Of a DNA stretch of 28,561 bases, positions 15,256-23,626 are shown piece after piece; positions within the stretch are counted from its first letter, which is position 1; each line of letters starts with the position of its first letter. The stretch spans positions 1-28,561 of the forward strand of contig CAZYTO010000030.1 in the NCBI GenBank assembly GCA_964650405.1, read 5' to 3'. Made by a program: the position numbers and the translations under genes. The notes beneath the pieces are model-generated. The model ran no database searches, was not told the DNA's origin, and saw nothing but the letters and a program-made list of their open reading frames with translations. Origin of the DNA: CAZYTO01 sp964650405 (GTDB lineage Bacteria > Acidobacteriota > Thermoanaerobaculia > Gp7-AA8).

Positions 15256-16764
15256 ATGACGACGTTTCTCTGCATGCTGTACCTCGCCATCGGCCTTCGC
15301 GTCGGGCGGATCACGGTCACCACGCAGCCGCTCTTCACCCCGGAGGAAGCTGGCCGCGGCGGCTTCTATCGCGTGGCGGACGCGCTTGCCGTCCCGACGC
15401 GGGCGCGGCTCGTCCGGCGCTTCCTCCTCTTTCGCGAAGGCCAGCCGTACGACTCGGCCCGCCTTCGCGAGACCGAGAGGAACCTGCGCGCGCTCGACTT
15501 CCTCAAGAGCGTGACCATCACCCCCTCGCCCCCGCATGACGGCCTCGTCGACATCACCGTGGCCACCCAGGACGAATTCACGACCAATCCTGAAGTCGAC
15601 TTCTCCAACGAAGGCGGCCGGTCGATCTACGACGTCCTGGTCACGCAGAGTGACCTCTTCGGCACGGGCGGCGAGGCCACCGTGCACTACGGCAACGGCC
15701 GGGAGCGCGTGACGCGGTCCCTGGAGCTGCGCGACCCGGCCCTCTTCGGCGCCTACTGGAGCGGCGACGCACGCTACGGCGAGAACTCCGACGGCGACGA
15801 GGAGAGGCTCGTCCTGGAACGGCCGCTCTTCTCGAACATGCAGAGCTACACGGCCCTGGCCTCGTACGACCACCTCCTGCAGACCAGCCGCCTCTACGCC
15901 GCCGGCCAGGTCTCCTCGCGCTTCCGGCAGGAGCACCGCGAGATCGCGCTTACCTACGGACCGATCCTGGCCGCCAACGACCACTCCACCACGCGCCTCG
16001 TCGCCGGCGCCGACGTCCTGCGCGACGAGTTCACGCCTGTCCAGGGCATCACGCCGGACGACCGCCGCTTCCAGTTCCTCGAAGGGGGCATCGACCACAC
16101 CGCCCTCAACTACGTCACCCTCGACCACGTCGACCTCGGCCTGCGCAAGCAGGACTTCAACCTCGGCACTTCCGCCTCGTTCTACGCCGGTCTCTCGGCG
16201 GGGGTGCGGCGCTTCCGCGGCAACGTCTCCTTCGGCCGCAAGCTCCGCCCGCGCGCCTTCGTCCTCACCCAGTTCAGCGCCACCACCCGCGCCGGCCGCA
16301 CCAACCGCAACGCCATCCTCTCCGACGACACGCGGCTCGTCATCCGTACCGGCAACGTCTATCCGCAGACGCTGGCCGCGCGGATCCGCTTCGACTATGC
16401 CTCCGGCGCCGACCGGGACGTGCAGTACTTCGCCGACGGCCAGAACGGCCTGCGCGCCTATCCGAACTTCGCCTTCGCCGGCACGCACCACGTGGTGATG
16501 AACGTCGAAGAGCGCCTCTTCCTCGGCCGGGAGTGGCTGCAGGTCTTCGAGCCCGGCCTGGCCGCCTTCGCCGAGGGCGGCGAGGCCACCAACGGGCCGC
16601 TGACCCTTCGCGGCCTGCGCACCGACGCCGGCGCCGGCCTGCGCTTCTCCATCGCCCGCTTCGACTCCGCCCTCATCCGCATCGACTTCGCCTACGCCTT
16701 CAACGACAGCCCGCTCAGCAGGCGCGGCTTCGTCGTCTCCTTCGCCACGACGCAGGCCTTCTGA
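15256..16764 (+). CDS. Omp85/BamA-family outer-membrane protein (surface antigen)
   Basis: This 502-residue protein has a short N-terminal hydrophobic segment, one POTRA-like module at about residues 50-105 (RRFLLFREGQPYDSARLRET, then LRALDFLKSVTI) and a long beta-barrel region. The barrel has alternating strands, Asp/Gly/Arg turns and a terminal Phe (VVSFATTQAF), as required for barrel insertion. The bacterial surface antigen/BamA superfamily fits, but BamA itself carries five POTRA domains. This is a shorter relative whose export or assembly substrate is unknown. The start ATG 15256 has GGGGAG about 13 nt upstream. The next gene, convergent, ends 18 nt past it. Confidence 0.8.
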   Translation: MTTFLCMLYLAIGLRVGRITVTTQPLFTPEEAGRGGFYRVADALAVPTRARLVRRFLLFREGQPYDSARLRETERNLRALDFLKSVTITPSPPHDGLVDITVATQDEFTTNPEVDFSNEGGRSIYDVLVTQSDLFGTGGEATVHYGNGRERVTRSLELRDPALFGAYWSGDARYGENSDGDEERLVLERPLFSNMQSYTALASYDHLLQTSRLYAAGQVSSRFRQEHREIALTYGPILAANDHSTTRLVAGADVLRDEFTPVQGITPDDRRFQFLEGGIDHTALNYVTLDHVDLGLRKQDFNLGTSASFYAGLSAGVRRFRGNVSFGRKLRPRAFVLTQFSATTRAGRTNRNAILSDDTRLVIRTGNVYPQTLAARIRFDYASGADRDVQYFADGQNGLRAYPNFAFAGTHHVVMNVEERLFLGREWLQVFEPGLAAFAEGGEATNGPLTLRGLRTDAGAGLRFSIARFDSALIRIDFAYAFNDSPLSRRGFVVSFATTQAF

Positions 16765-16782
16765 ACGCCTCTCGCGGGCCCG

Positions 16783-17103
16783 TTACGACGCCAGGCGCAC
16801 GAGGGAGGAGAACTCCTTCACGAGCTGGCGGAGGCGGGGGATGACGTCCGGCTCCTTGGCCATGCGGTACTTGATGGCCCGCGCGAAGGGCAGGTCGTGA
16901 TCGCGCTCGTGGGGGGTGCCTTCCCGCTCGATGAACTCGATCCACTTGTCGGGGTCGCCGTCGAAGAGGGAAAGGAACATGTGCACACGCGCGAAGTCAC
17001 CGACCAGAGGCGAGAGGTCGATCGTTCTCACGAACGTGAACGCTTCCACGGGAAGAATGGGCACGTATGGATAGTAACATCCGGCCACCCCGAACGCCAC
17101 CAT
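16783..17103 (-). CDS. Hypothetical protein
   Basis: This 106-residue protein is not recognised. The N-terminus is hydrophobic (FGVAGCYYPYVPILPVEAF). The rest is charged and helical, with LSLFDGDPDKWIEFIEREG and a C-terminal RLRQLVKEFSSLVRLAS. It starts at ATG 17103, 14 nt after the stop of the cysteine-rich gene upstream on the same strand, so the two probably form an operon. The frame is open further upstream, but that sequence is the antisense-like shadow of the neighbour. The ribosome site is weak. Confidence 0.65.
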   Translation of the reverse strand: MVAFGVAGCYYPYVPILPVEAFTFVRTIDLSPLVGDFARVHMFLSLFDGDPDKWIEFIEREGTPHERDHDLPFARAIKYRMAKEPDVIPRLRQLVKEFSSLVRLAS

Positions 17104-17117
17104 TAAATACTTGTCGC

Positions 17118-17495
17118 CTACTTCAGTACCCCGGCCACGGCCAGGTTCCCGGCCCAGGTGCCGAAGGAGAAGCAGCGTACGCAGGTGAAGGTGGTGGCGT
17201 TGCCGGTGACGTTCATCTCCATGACCGACTGGCAGCGGTAGCAGAGGACGGCGTCCCCGCGCTGGATGTTCTCGAGGTACCCCTCCACCTGCTGGGGCTG
17301 GAACTCGATCTGCTTCGGCCGCTGCGGGATGGTGATGGTCTCCCCGCGCGGGCAGGTGAGGAAGATGTGATCGGCAAAGGTGGTCTGGACGAAGCTGCCC
17401 GTCATGGTCAGGGTGGTGTGCTTCGGACACATCACGGGACGGCCGGACCAGTAGGCCCGGGCAAGCTCACGGAACTGTTCGACTTCGGTTGGCAT
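17118..17495 (-). CDS. Hypothetical protein with zinc-ribbon-like cysteines
   Basis: This 125-residue protein starts at ATG 17495 (MPTEVEQFRELARAYWSGRP). Cysteine pattern: C23 with H26 (CPKH), C48, C85-x2-C88 (CYRC) and C105-x2-C108 (CVRC). The last two pairs, 20 residues apart, fit a zinc ribbon, and the first may form a second site. No named family is recognised. It probably binds zinc and perhaps nucleic acid or protein (inference). An upstream in-frame extension to 17663 is repeat sequence and is not used. It is paired with the 106-residue gene downstream. Confidence 0.72.
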   Translation of the reverse strand: MPTEVEQFRELARAYWSGRPVMCPKHTTLTMTGSFVQTTFADHIFLTCPRGETITIPQRPKQIEFQPQQVEGYLENIQRGDAVLCYRCQSVMEMNVTGNATTFTCVRCFSFGTWAGNLAVAGVLK

Positions 17496-17509
17496 GGCGA
17501 GGGATTGTA

Positions 17510-17623
17510 AAGGGCGAAGGGCGAAGGATGAAGGGCGAATAGTGCACGGAGCGGCGGACGGAACACCCGCGTCACGCACAGCCTTCACAGCGCAGCCTTT
17601 CAGCCTCCCAGCCCTCCAGTCTG
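17510..17623. repeat. GGGCGAA and CAGCCTT word arrays
   Basis: 17513-17541 carries AGGGCGAAGGGCGAAGG-type words, the same word as the spacer at 9513-9523. 17578-17623 carries a degenerate array of CAGCC(T/C)(T/C) words. No inverted partner is close. Confidence 0.5.
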
Positions 17624-17716
17624 TCCTATTCATGATCGAACCTGACCCCAGGTGTATGCACACGAGCTCATCGTGCAGCTCGCCGACACGCTCCGGGAGT
17701 CATTTCGAGGCTCTCC

Positions 17717-19652
17717 ATGACGGGCTCCGCGCGTGGCAGGCGTACCATTTCTTCCGTGCACTTCCGCCTCGCGACACGGCTCGTCGCCATAGCGCTGCTC
17801 CTGGTCCTTCCGGCACATGCGGCGAAGCTGCGCCTTGCACCGCATCCGCCGCCGTTCGTCGCCGATGCGGCGCCCCCGCACGACGCCTTCAGCGCAGCCG
17901 ATCTCACCCAGATCCGCACGACGCACCTCACGCTCGATCTCGAAGTCGACTTCGCGCACTACCTCGTCCGCGGCAGCGCCACCGAGTCGATCGTCAATCT
18001 CACCGGCACGCGCAAGTTCGTCGTCGACACCCGCAACCTCGACGTCCAGTCCGTCACCATCGACGGCGTGCCGACCACCTGGTCCCTCGGCGCGGACTCG
18101 CGCATGGGCCGGCCGCTGGCCATCGACATCGCGCCGTCGACGACCGTCGTCCGCATCGACTACGCCACGAAATCCGATCAGAAGTCATCCACCCTCAACT
18201 GGCTCGCGCCGCCCGCCACCATCGGCGGCATAGCCCCGTTCCTCTACACCAACGGCGAGCCCGATTTCACCCGCGGCTGGATTCCTCTCCAGGACACGCC
18301 CGGCGTGCGCATGACGTACTCCGCGCACATCCGCGTGCCGCCGGGATTGCTCGCCGTGATGAGCGCCACCAACCCGACCGAGACCAGCGCCGACGGAAAC
18401 TACACGTTCGGCATGGCGCATCCCATCCCGCCCTACCTCATCGCCCTCGCCGTCGGCCGCCTGCAGTTCCACGCGCTCGGCAGCCGCACCGGTTTCTACG
18501 CCGAGCCGGAGGTCGTCGACGACGCCACGTGGGACATGCAGTCCGTCCCGGCCATGCTCGACACCGCCGAGCACCTCCTCGGTCCTTATCCCTTCGACCG
18601 CTACGACGTCGTCCTCATGCCGCCTTCGTACCTCGGCGGGATGGAGAACCCCCAGGCCAACTTCATCAACATGCTCAACTGCGTCACCGGGAATCACGAG
18701 CCGCCGGCGCCGTCGCTCGTCATCGCCCACGAGCTTTCGCACTCCTGGTCCGGCGACATGGTCACCTGCGCCACATGGAGCGACACCTGGCTCAACGAAG
18801 GCTTCGCCACCTACCTTTCGAATCGCATCCTCGACGAGCTGAGCCTCCCCGAGCGGGCCCAGCTCGGCTACTATTTCAGCCGCGCGAACTTTCAGGGTTA
18901 CACCACCTCCGTCACCAGGCCCGCGTTGACCGCGCTGCACCTCACCTTCGCGAACGGCGATACACCCCTGGCCAGCTTCAGCCCCACGTCGTACGACAAA
19001 GGATCCATCTTTCTGAAGATGATCGAGGACTCGATCGGCCGCCCCGCCTTCGACGCCTACCTGCACGATTACCTCGACCGCAACCGGCTCCACTGGGCCG
19101 ACGACTCGCCTTCGTGGCCGCCCTCCGCGACCACGCCCCCTCCCTCGACGCGCTCCAGCTCAATACCTGGATCTACGGCTCCGGCTCCCTTCGAACGTTA
19201 CATCGCCGCTGCACGCGACGATGCGGGACCGCGACGCCGCCGCGGCCACCGCCCTCGCCTCCGGCGCGACCCTCGCCTCGCTCGGTGCCGGGAGCTGGAC
19301 GCCGTACGAGCGCGACATCTTCCTCTGGAACGCCACCAACATCCTCCCCGCGCACATGGCCGAGGTCGACGCCACGTTCCACATGTCGTCCCTCAACACG
19401 ACCTCGACCCACTGGTACCTGGCCGTCGCCTCCACGCTCTACGCCCCCGCCCTCCCGATGTTCGAGCGCTTCCTCCTCCGCGGCGGCGGCAACGTCGTCC
19501 CCGTCTACCAGCGCCTCGTCACGACCTCGCAGGGCCGCGCCTACGCCCTCCAGATCTACCCACGCGCCCGCGATCACTACCACTGGACGACGCAGGCCAA
19601 CGTCGACACGATCCTGAATTACCAGGCCACGGCCCTTCGCGACGCGGCATGA
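17717..19652 (+). pseudogene. M1 aminopeptidase, leukotriene-A4-hydrolase type, interrupted by two frameshifts
   Basis: This is an exported zinc metallopeptidase. A signal peptide follows GTG 17756 (HFRLATRLVAIALLLVLPAHA), or the start is ATG 17717. Exopeptidase motif GGMEN, zinc motif HELSH (His338, Glu339, His342 counted from 17717) and NEGFATY with the third ligand Glu361 are intact. The reading frame then breaks twice. Restoring one C near 19105 (GACGACCTCGCC) gives LAFVAALRDHAPSLDALQLN; restoring one C near 19185 (GGCCTCCCT) gives GLPSNVTSPLHATMRD and runs to the stop at 19650-19652. The restored length is about 645 residues, normal for the family. As written, the product lacks its C-terminal helical domain, and the first frame reads through to the SemiSWEET gene. 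Sequencing error is as likely as decay. Confidence 0.85.
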
Positions 19653-19659
19653 ACCTCCC

Positions 19660-19767
19660 GTCATCCCGAGCGAACGCGAGGGACCTGGGGGGCGGCCGGT
19701 TCCGCACCATGCAGGCCACGGCGCACCACCCGCACACCCCAGGTCCCTCGCGTTCGCTCGGGATGAC
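19660..19767. repeat. Perfect 31-bp inverted repeat (GTCATCCCGAGCG family)
   Basis: The arms 19660-19690 and 19737-19767 are exact reverse complements, starting GTCATCCCGAGCGAACGCG and ending at GGACCTGGGG, with a 46-nt loop. It begins 7 nt after the M1 peptidase stop. It resembles the ATCCTGAGCG...GCGAAGGATC units at 4 and 6 kb in layout, with different bases. It is likely a terminator as well as an interspersed repeat. Confidence 0.95.
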
Positions 19768-19792
19768 ACCGTTCTGGCGTATCGTCCACGCC

Positions 19793-20068
19793 ATGGCCCT
19801 CTTCGACTCGCTCCTCGCCTGGCTCGTCTCCGTCGTCGGCATCGCCACCGGTGCCGCCTACATCCCGCAGGCCCTGCGCATCTGGAAGCGCCGCAGCTCC
19901 GACGACGTCTCCATCCTCACCTACCTCCTCTTTCTCGGCGGCCAGCTCGTCTACCTCGTCTACGGCATCCGCATCCGCCAGTGGCCCCTCATCGTCGGCA
20001 TGGCCGCCAACATCGCCGGCAGCCTGGCCGTGATCGGCAGCGCCCTGCGATTCCGAGCTCGAACCTGA
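19793..20068 (+). CDS. SemiSWEET / PQ-loop transporter
   Basis: This 91-residue protein has three hydrophobic helices and the PQ-loop signature AAYIPQALRIWKRRSSDDVS (about 21-40), followed by GGQLVYLVYGI and MAANIAGSLAVIGS. SemiSWEETs are half-size sugar transporters that work as dimers in the inner membrane; sucrose or glucose is the usual substrate, here unknown. The length matches the family (about 85-100). ATG 19793 was chosen because upstream sequence is inverted repeat. Since the frame is the same as the 5' part of the M1 gene with no stop between, automatic callers may fuse the two. Confidence 0.88.
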   Translation: MALFDSLLAWLVSVVGIATGAAYIPQALRIWKRRSSDDVSILTYLLFLGGQLVYLVYGIRIRQWPLIVGMAANIAGSLAVIGSALRFRART

Positions 20069-20091
20069 CGAAGACACCCCGCCGGGCGTAG

Positions 20092-20110
20092 GGCACGACC
20101 GCGTCGTGCC
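20092..20110 (+). terminator. Hairpin downstream of the SemiSWEET gene
   Basis: GGCACGAC and GTCGTGCC form a perfect 8-bp stem with a 3-nt loop, 24 nt past the stop. No T-run follows. The hairpin is flanked by GC-rich sequence. Confidence 0.5.
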
Positions 20111-20230
20111 GAACCCCCGTGGCCGGGTGATGCGAAATACAACGGACGCGATACGCGATGCCGAGGGTAGAGAAACCCCTCCTGCGGGAACTCCCTCATC
20201 GTACGCATTACGTCATCACGGGAGGCACGC

Positions 20231-20764
20231 ATGGCCGACACCTGCTTCGACAGCTTTGACGATCGCTACACCAGAGCCCGGCGGATCCAGAACGCCCGCT
20301 TCTACAATCTCTTTCCGGCCCTGATCTGTCCCTGCAAGACACCTGCGGACGTCGCGGCCGCGATCCGCAGGGCCGTGAACGCAACGCCTCGGCTGCCCAT
20401 CCGCGTTCGCGCCGGCGGCCACCATCACGAAGGGATGTGCTCCGGTAACGGCGTGCTCATGCTCGACGTGTCGCCGATGACGAACATCGACGTCGACACC
20501 AGGAGCGGGATCGTCACGGTCGGTCCGGGGGCGAAGAACGGCGACATCTACAACGCGTTGTGGGACCTCCCCGGCGGCCAGCACCGCGTCTTTTGCGGCG
20601 GCGGCTGCGGAGACGTCCGCGTCGGCGGCTTCATCAACTTCCCCGACCGCGACATCCCCATCGGCGAGTACTACGACCAGAACTTCGACCGGCTGAAACG
20701 ACACAAACGCGATTTCGACCCCGACGGCTACTTCGACTTCGAGATGGGGATTCCGCGAGGGTAG
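20231..20764 (+). CDS. Miniature BBE-type FAD-linked oxidoreductase with internal deletion
   Basis: This 177-residue protein has a good ribosome site (GGAGG 5 nt before ATG). Residues 1-130 match the first half of the FAD-binding (PCMH) domain of berberine-bridge-type oxidoreductases: PIRVRAGGHHHEGMCSGNG holds the His that normally carries FAD, then VTVGPGAKNGDIYNAL and GGCGDVRVGG (in place of the usual C-P-T-V-G-x-G-G). The next residues, FINFPDRDIPIGEYYDQNFD, then KRDFDPDGYFDFE, are the C-terminal BBE motif. The 250 or so residues usually between them (rest of FAD domain, substrate domain) are missing, in frame. It may be a deletion derivative or a true minimal form. No stop or frameshift is seen. 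Confidence 0.75.
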   Translation: MADTCFDSFDDRYTRARRIQNARFYNLFPALICPCKTPADVAAAIRRAVNATPRLPIRVRAGGHHHEGMCSGNGVLMLDVSPMTNIDVDTRSGIVTVGPGAKNGDIYNALWDLPGGQHRVFCGGGCGDVRVGGFINFPDRDIPIGEYYDQNFDRLKRHKRDFDPDGYFDFEMGIPRG

Positions 20765-20800
20765 GGGCGATGCGCCACAGGCGGCACTCGCCACGATAGG

Positions 20801-20828
20801 TGGAGGACGGACAATCGTGTCCGTCCTC
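20801..20828. terminator. 12-bp bidirectional hairpin between convergent genes
   Basis: GGAGGACGGACA (20801-20812) and TGTCCGTCCTCC (20817-20828) pair perfectly around the loop ATCG. It sits between the BBE-type gene (+) and the VOC gene (-). The same palindrome lies inside the MFS gene at 10302-10329. Confidence 0.75.
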
Positions 20829-20888
20829 CTATGACCTCACGCAAAGGCCGGCAGGCCCGGAAGCCCTCCACGTTGTTCGTGTGTTTTC

Positions 20889-21653
20889 CTACGTGTTGAG
20901 CTTGATCACCGCGAAACGGGCGCCCTGGGGGTCGTTGAGGATGGCGAAGCGGCCGACGTGGGGGATGTCCATCGGGCCGAAGACCTCGGTCACGCCGAGC
21001 GATTTGGCCTTGGCTACTGTGGCGTCGCAGTCGTCGACGGCGAAGTAGGGCATCCAGTGCGGCGGGATGCCGGGCATCTCCTTCGGCGTCGGGAGCATGC
21101 CGCCGACCGGACGGTCGCCGAGGTGCCACTCGGTGTACTCCATCGGGCCGTCGGTGGAGTGCTTGGCGCGCCAGCCGAAGAGCTGGGTGTAGAACGGCTC
21201 GCACTTCGCGGTATCTGGCGTGGTGAGCTCGCCCCAGCAGAATGCTCCGGATTCGTTCTTCACGCCGAGGCCGGGGTTCTTCCTCGGTTCCCAGATCGAG
21301 AAGACGGCGCCCGCGGGATCCTGCACGACGGCCATGCGCCCGAGGTCCATGACGTCGAAGGCAGGCTGGAGGACGGTCCCGCCGAGGCTCGCCGCGCGGG
21401 CGGCGGATTCATCGGCACTGGTGACGGCGACGTACAGCACCCAGGTGGGAGGAATCCTCGGATTCTGGAACACCGCCGCGGCGTCGCGGCCGTTCTTCTG
21501 GAGCAGCACGTAGACGCCGCCCGGGATGGGCGTGTCGACGTTCGTCCAGCCGAAGAGCGAGGTGTAGAACTGTTTGGCGGCCTTCTCGTCCGAGGTCGAG
21601 AGCTCGACCCAGCAGAAGTCTCCGGGAGCGTGGCTTGTCGTTTCAGGCATCAC
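20889..21653 (-). CDS. Two-domain VOC (glyoxalase/bleomycin-resistance-like) protein
   Basis: This 254-residue protein is made of two tandem VOC modules. The first (about 10-125) has GDFCWVELSTSDEKAAKQFY, GVYVLLQKNGR and DPAGAVFSIWEP. The second (about 132-254) has GAFCWGELTTPDTAKCEPFY, DDCDATVAKAKSLG and DPQGARFAVIK. Proteins of this two-repeat type are related to mycobacterial Cfp30B and glyoxalase-like enzymes. Metal ligands and substrate are not certain. The start is one of the two Met codons at 21653/21650. It is convergent with the BBE-type gene and downstream of a hairpin spacer. Confidence 0.9.
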   Translation of the reverse strand: MMPETTSHAPGDFCWVELSTSDEKAAKQFYTSLFGWTNVDTPIPGGVYVLLQKNGRDAAAVFQNPRIPPTWVLYVAVTSADESAARAASLGGTVLQPAFDVMDLGRMAVVQDPAGAVFSIWEPRKNPGLGVKNESGAFCWGELTTPDTAKCEPFYTQLFGWRAKHSTDGPMEYTEWHLGDRPVGGMLPTPKEMPGIPPHWMPYFAVDDCDATVAKAKSLGVTEVFGPMDIPHVGRFAILNDPQGARFAVIKLNT

Positions 21654-21697
21654 ATCCTCCGTTGTAGGCGTGCGGTTTGTGATCGCGAGCGGGTTGT

Positions 21698-21745
21698 GGC
21701 GAGCGGCGAGCGGGCACTGCGCAGTTTTCCCGCTCGCCGCTCGCC
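21698..21745. repeat. Perfect 17-bp hairpin of GGCGAGC words
   Basis: GGCGAGCGGCGAGCGGG (21698-21714) and its reverse complement (21729-21745) enclose a 14-nt loop that is itself palindromic (ACTGCGCAGT). It lies 17 nt past the DUF885 stop, so a terminator role is plausible. Confidence 0.85.
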
Positions 21746-21761
21746 CGTCCCCCGCTCGCCG

Positions 21762-23498
21762 TTAGTGCAACTTCATCCCAGTCGCTTTTTCCACTTCGCC
21801 CGGGTCGTCGAGCAGGAGCCACTGCACGATCGACACGGGCAACGATCCGTAGCTGATGAGGTCATCGTGAAACTGCCCGAGGCGGAAGCCGGCGCCTTTG
21901 GCGTCGCGGTACTTGCCGAGCAGTTGCATGATCTGCCACTTGCCGGTGATGTAACTGATCTTCTGCGTCGGCGACGTGGCGGCGCCGGCTGCCTCCCCTT
22001 CCGCCGCCTCCTTGTCGAGACCACCCGCCTCCATGAAGTAGCTGACGGCCTGCGGGAACGTCCAGCGGCCGGTGTGGAGGTTGACGTCCACGCCGATGCG
22101 GGCGGCACGGTAACGCGAGAGACGCAGCACCTGGGCGGCGGCGGCGGAGTCGCCCGGATAGAGGCCTTCGCGGGTCAGCATCTCCTCGGTATAGAGCGCC
22201 CAGCCCTCGACGAAGACGGTGTCGCCGTGCTGCCGGCGGATCTCGTTAGTGAGGTGATTGCCGATGGAGATCTGCAGGAAGTGGCCGGGGATACCTTCGT
22301 GCCCGAGGATGGGGCGCGGGTCTTCGATGGCGGCACGGATGTAGAAGTTGCGGCTGGCCGGGTTGTAGGTGGGGATGAAGAAGAAGCCGCTGTTGTCGGG
22401 ATCATAGATGCCCGGCGGGTTCATGAATCCGCCGGGACTGGTGGGCTTGAAGGCCTCGGGGAGTTGCTTGATGAGGAACGGCCCGATGTAGTCGGGGATG
22501 GTGATGAGACGCTTTTCTTTGAGGAAGCGGACCATCTCCTCTTCGCGACTCTGGTAGGCGGCCAGGAAGGCCTGCTGGTCGGCCGGGATGTGCGCGGCCC
22601 GCTTCGGATCGGGATCGGCCATGGCTGGATCCGGGAGCATCGACTCGAGGGCGCGGTAGCGCGCAAGTTCCACGATGCCGAGGTGATCCACGTCGTGCGC
22701 CGGGAACGGGAGGAGCAGCACGCGGGAGAGGTAGTAGTTGTACTCGGTCTCTCCCATGGGCCGCCATGGCTGCATCGACGGCGCTTTCGCGTCGAGCCAG
22801 TCGGCGAAGCCGTGCAGGGCGCGGATGGCACCGTCCTTCGCGGCGACGAGATCCTGCTTCTCGGCCGGCGAGAGGTCGCCGGCCAGGGTCATGAGGCTGT
22901 CGTTGTAGAGAGGATCGATGGCCCGTGCCGACTCGGCCGCCAGCCGCGCGTAGAGCTGTACGGGCGCGGTGAGGTTGGCCTTGGCCTGCTCCACCAGGTG
23001 CGGCACGGCGCGGAGGCGGGCCGTGGCGGCCAGCACACGCGTGCGCGGCGGCGCGTACTCTTTCTTGATCAGCGAGAAGATGGCGTTGCTGGCCTCGCCG
23101 ACGTAAATGCCCGGATCCGCCGACGCCGACTTGAGGACGTGGTCGAAGAAGTGGATGCGCTCGAGCTGGGAGCGGAGGAGCAGCCAGTCCACGACGTCGT
23201 CGCGCTTCCAGCCGGCGACGCTGGTGGCGTTGACGCGCGCCAGGAGCGCGGAGACATGCGCGGCCCGTGCCGCGACCGCGGACGGCGCGTAGTCGCCCAG
23301 CTTGTCATCCCAGGTGTGCTTGCCCTGATCGCTGCTGTTGACCGGGTTCTCCCGGTCGCTCCACTCGTAGAAGTCGTGCGCCAGGGCGCGCATGGACTCG
23401 GGTGTGAGCGGCTTCGACTTCGGAGGACCGGACGGCGGAGCGGACATGGCGGCGGTGGCGACCGTGAAGAGCGCGCAGGCGACGAAGCTCGATTTCAA
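21762..23498 (-). CDS. DUF885 family exported metallopeptidase-like protein
   Basis: This 578-residue protein has a signal peptide (KSSFVACALFTVATAAMSA). The DUF885 hallmarks HEGIPGHFLQ (about residues 399-408) and EGWALYTEEML (about 428) are intact. The two His, the first Glu and the second Glu can form an HExxxH-type zinc site, as in carboxypeptidase-like members. The N-terminal portion is helical. DUF885 proteins are usually 550-620 residues, so this one is full length. It is probably periplasmic or a lipoprotein-like hydrolase; the substrate is unknown. It is followed by a 17-bp hairpin and preceded by the unrecognised paralogue pair. Confidence 0.9.
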   Translation of the reverse strand: MKSSFVACALFTVATAAMSAPPSGPPKSKPLTPESMRALAHDFYEWSDRENPVNSSDQGKHTWDDKLGDYAPSAVAARAAHVSALLARVNATSVAGWKRDDVVDWLLLRSQLERIHFFDHVLKSASADPGIYVGEASNAIFSLIKKEYAPPRTRVLAATARLRAVPHLVEQAKANLTAPVQLYARLAAESARAIDPLYNDSLMTLAGDLSPAEKQDLVAAKDGAIRALHGFADWLDAKAPSMQPWRPMGETEYNYYLSRVLLLPFPAHDVDHLGIVELARYRALESMLPDPAMADPDPKRAAHIPADQQAFLAAYQSREEEMVRFLKEKRLITIPDYIGPFLIKQLPEAFKPTSPGGFMNPPGIYDPDNSGFFFIPTYNPASRNFYIRAAIEDPRPILGHEGIPGHFLQISIGNHLTNEIRRQHGDTVFVEGWALYTEEMLTREGLYPGDSAAAAQVLRLSRYRAARIGVDVNLHTGRWTFPQAVSYFMEAGGLDKEAAEGEAAGAATSPTQKISYITGKWQIMQLLGKYRDAKGAGFRLGQFHDDLISYGSLPVSIVQWLLLDDPGEVEKATGMKLH

Positions 23499-23583
23499 TC
23501 GAGAACCCTCCGAGCGCGGGAGTGTAGCTCAGTACCGCTCGCGGAAAGCGGTGTCGGATCGGTGTCGGGTGGCGGGCGGGGCG

Positions 23584-23617
23584 GGTACCGGGTAACTGGT
23601 ACCTGTTACCTGGTATC
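23584..23617. repeat. GGTACCGGGTAAC palindrome, second copy
   Basis: GGTACCGGGTAAC (23584-23596) pairs with GTTACCTGGTATC (23605-23617) at 11 of 13 positions around an 8-nt loop. It is the word used in the perfect repeat at 7136-7221, 16 kb away. It lies 10 nt past the stop of the minus-strand gene ending at 23627. Confidence 0.75.
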
Positions 23618-23626
23618 AACGTCTCG

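Noticed and set aside
17494..19617. 707-codon plus-strand frame through the M1 gene
   Set aside because: Only the short stretch 19105-19187 of this frame is real coding, owing to the two frameshifts. The rest is an Arg/His/Pro-rich shadow.
23520..23600. tRNA-like start GTGTAGCTCAGT
   Set aside because: It resembles a tRNA D-arm entry, but no anticodon stem, T-arm (GTTCGAATC) or acceptor pairing follows.
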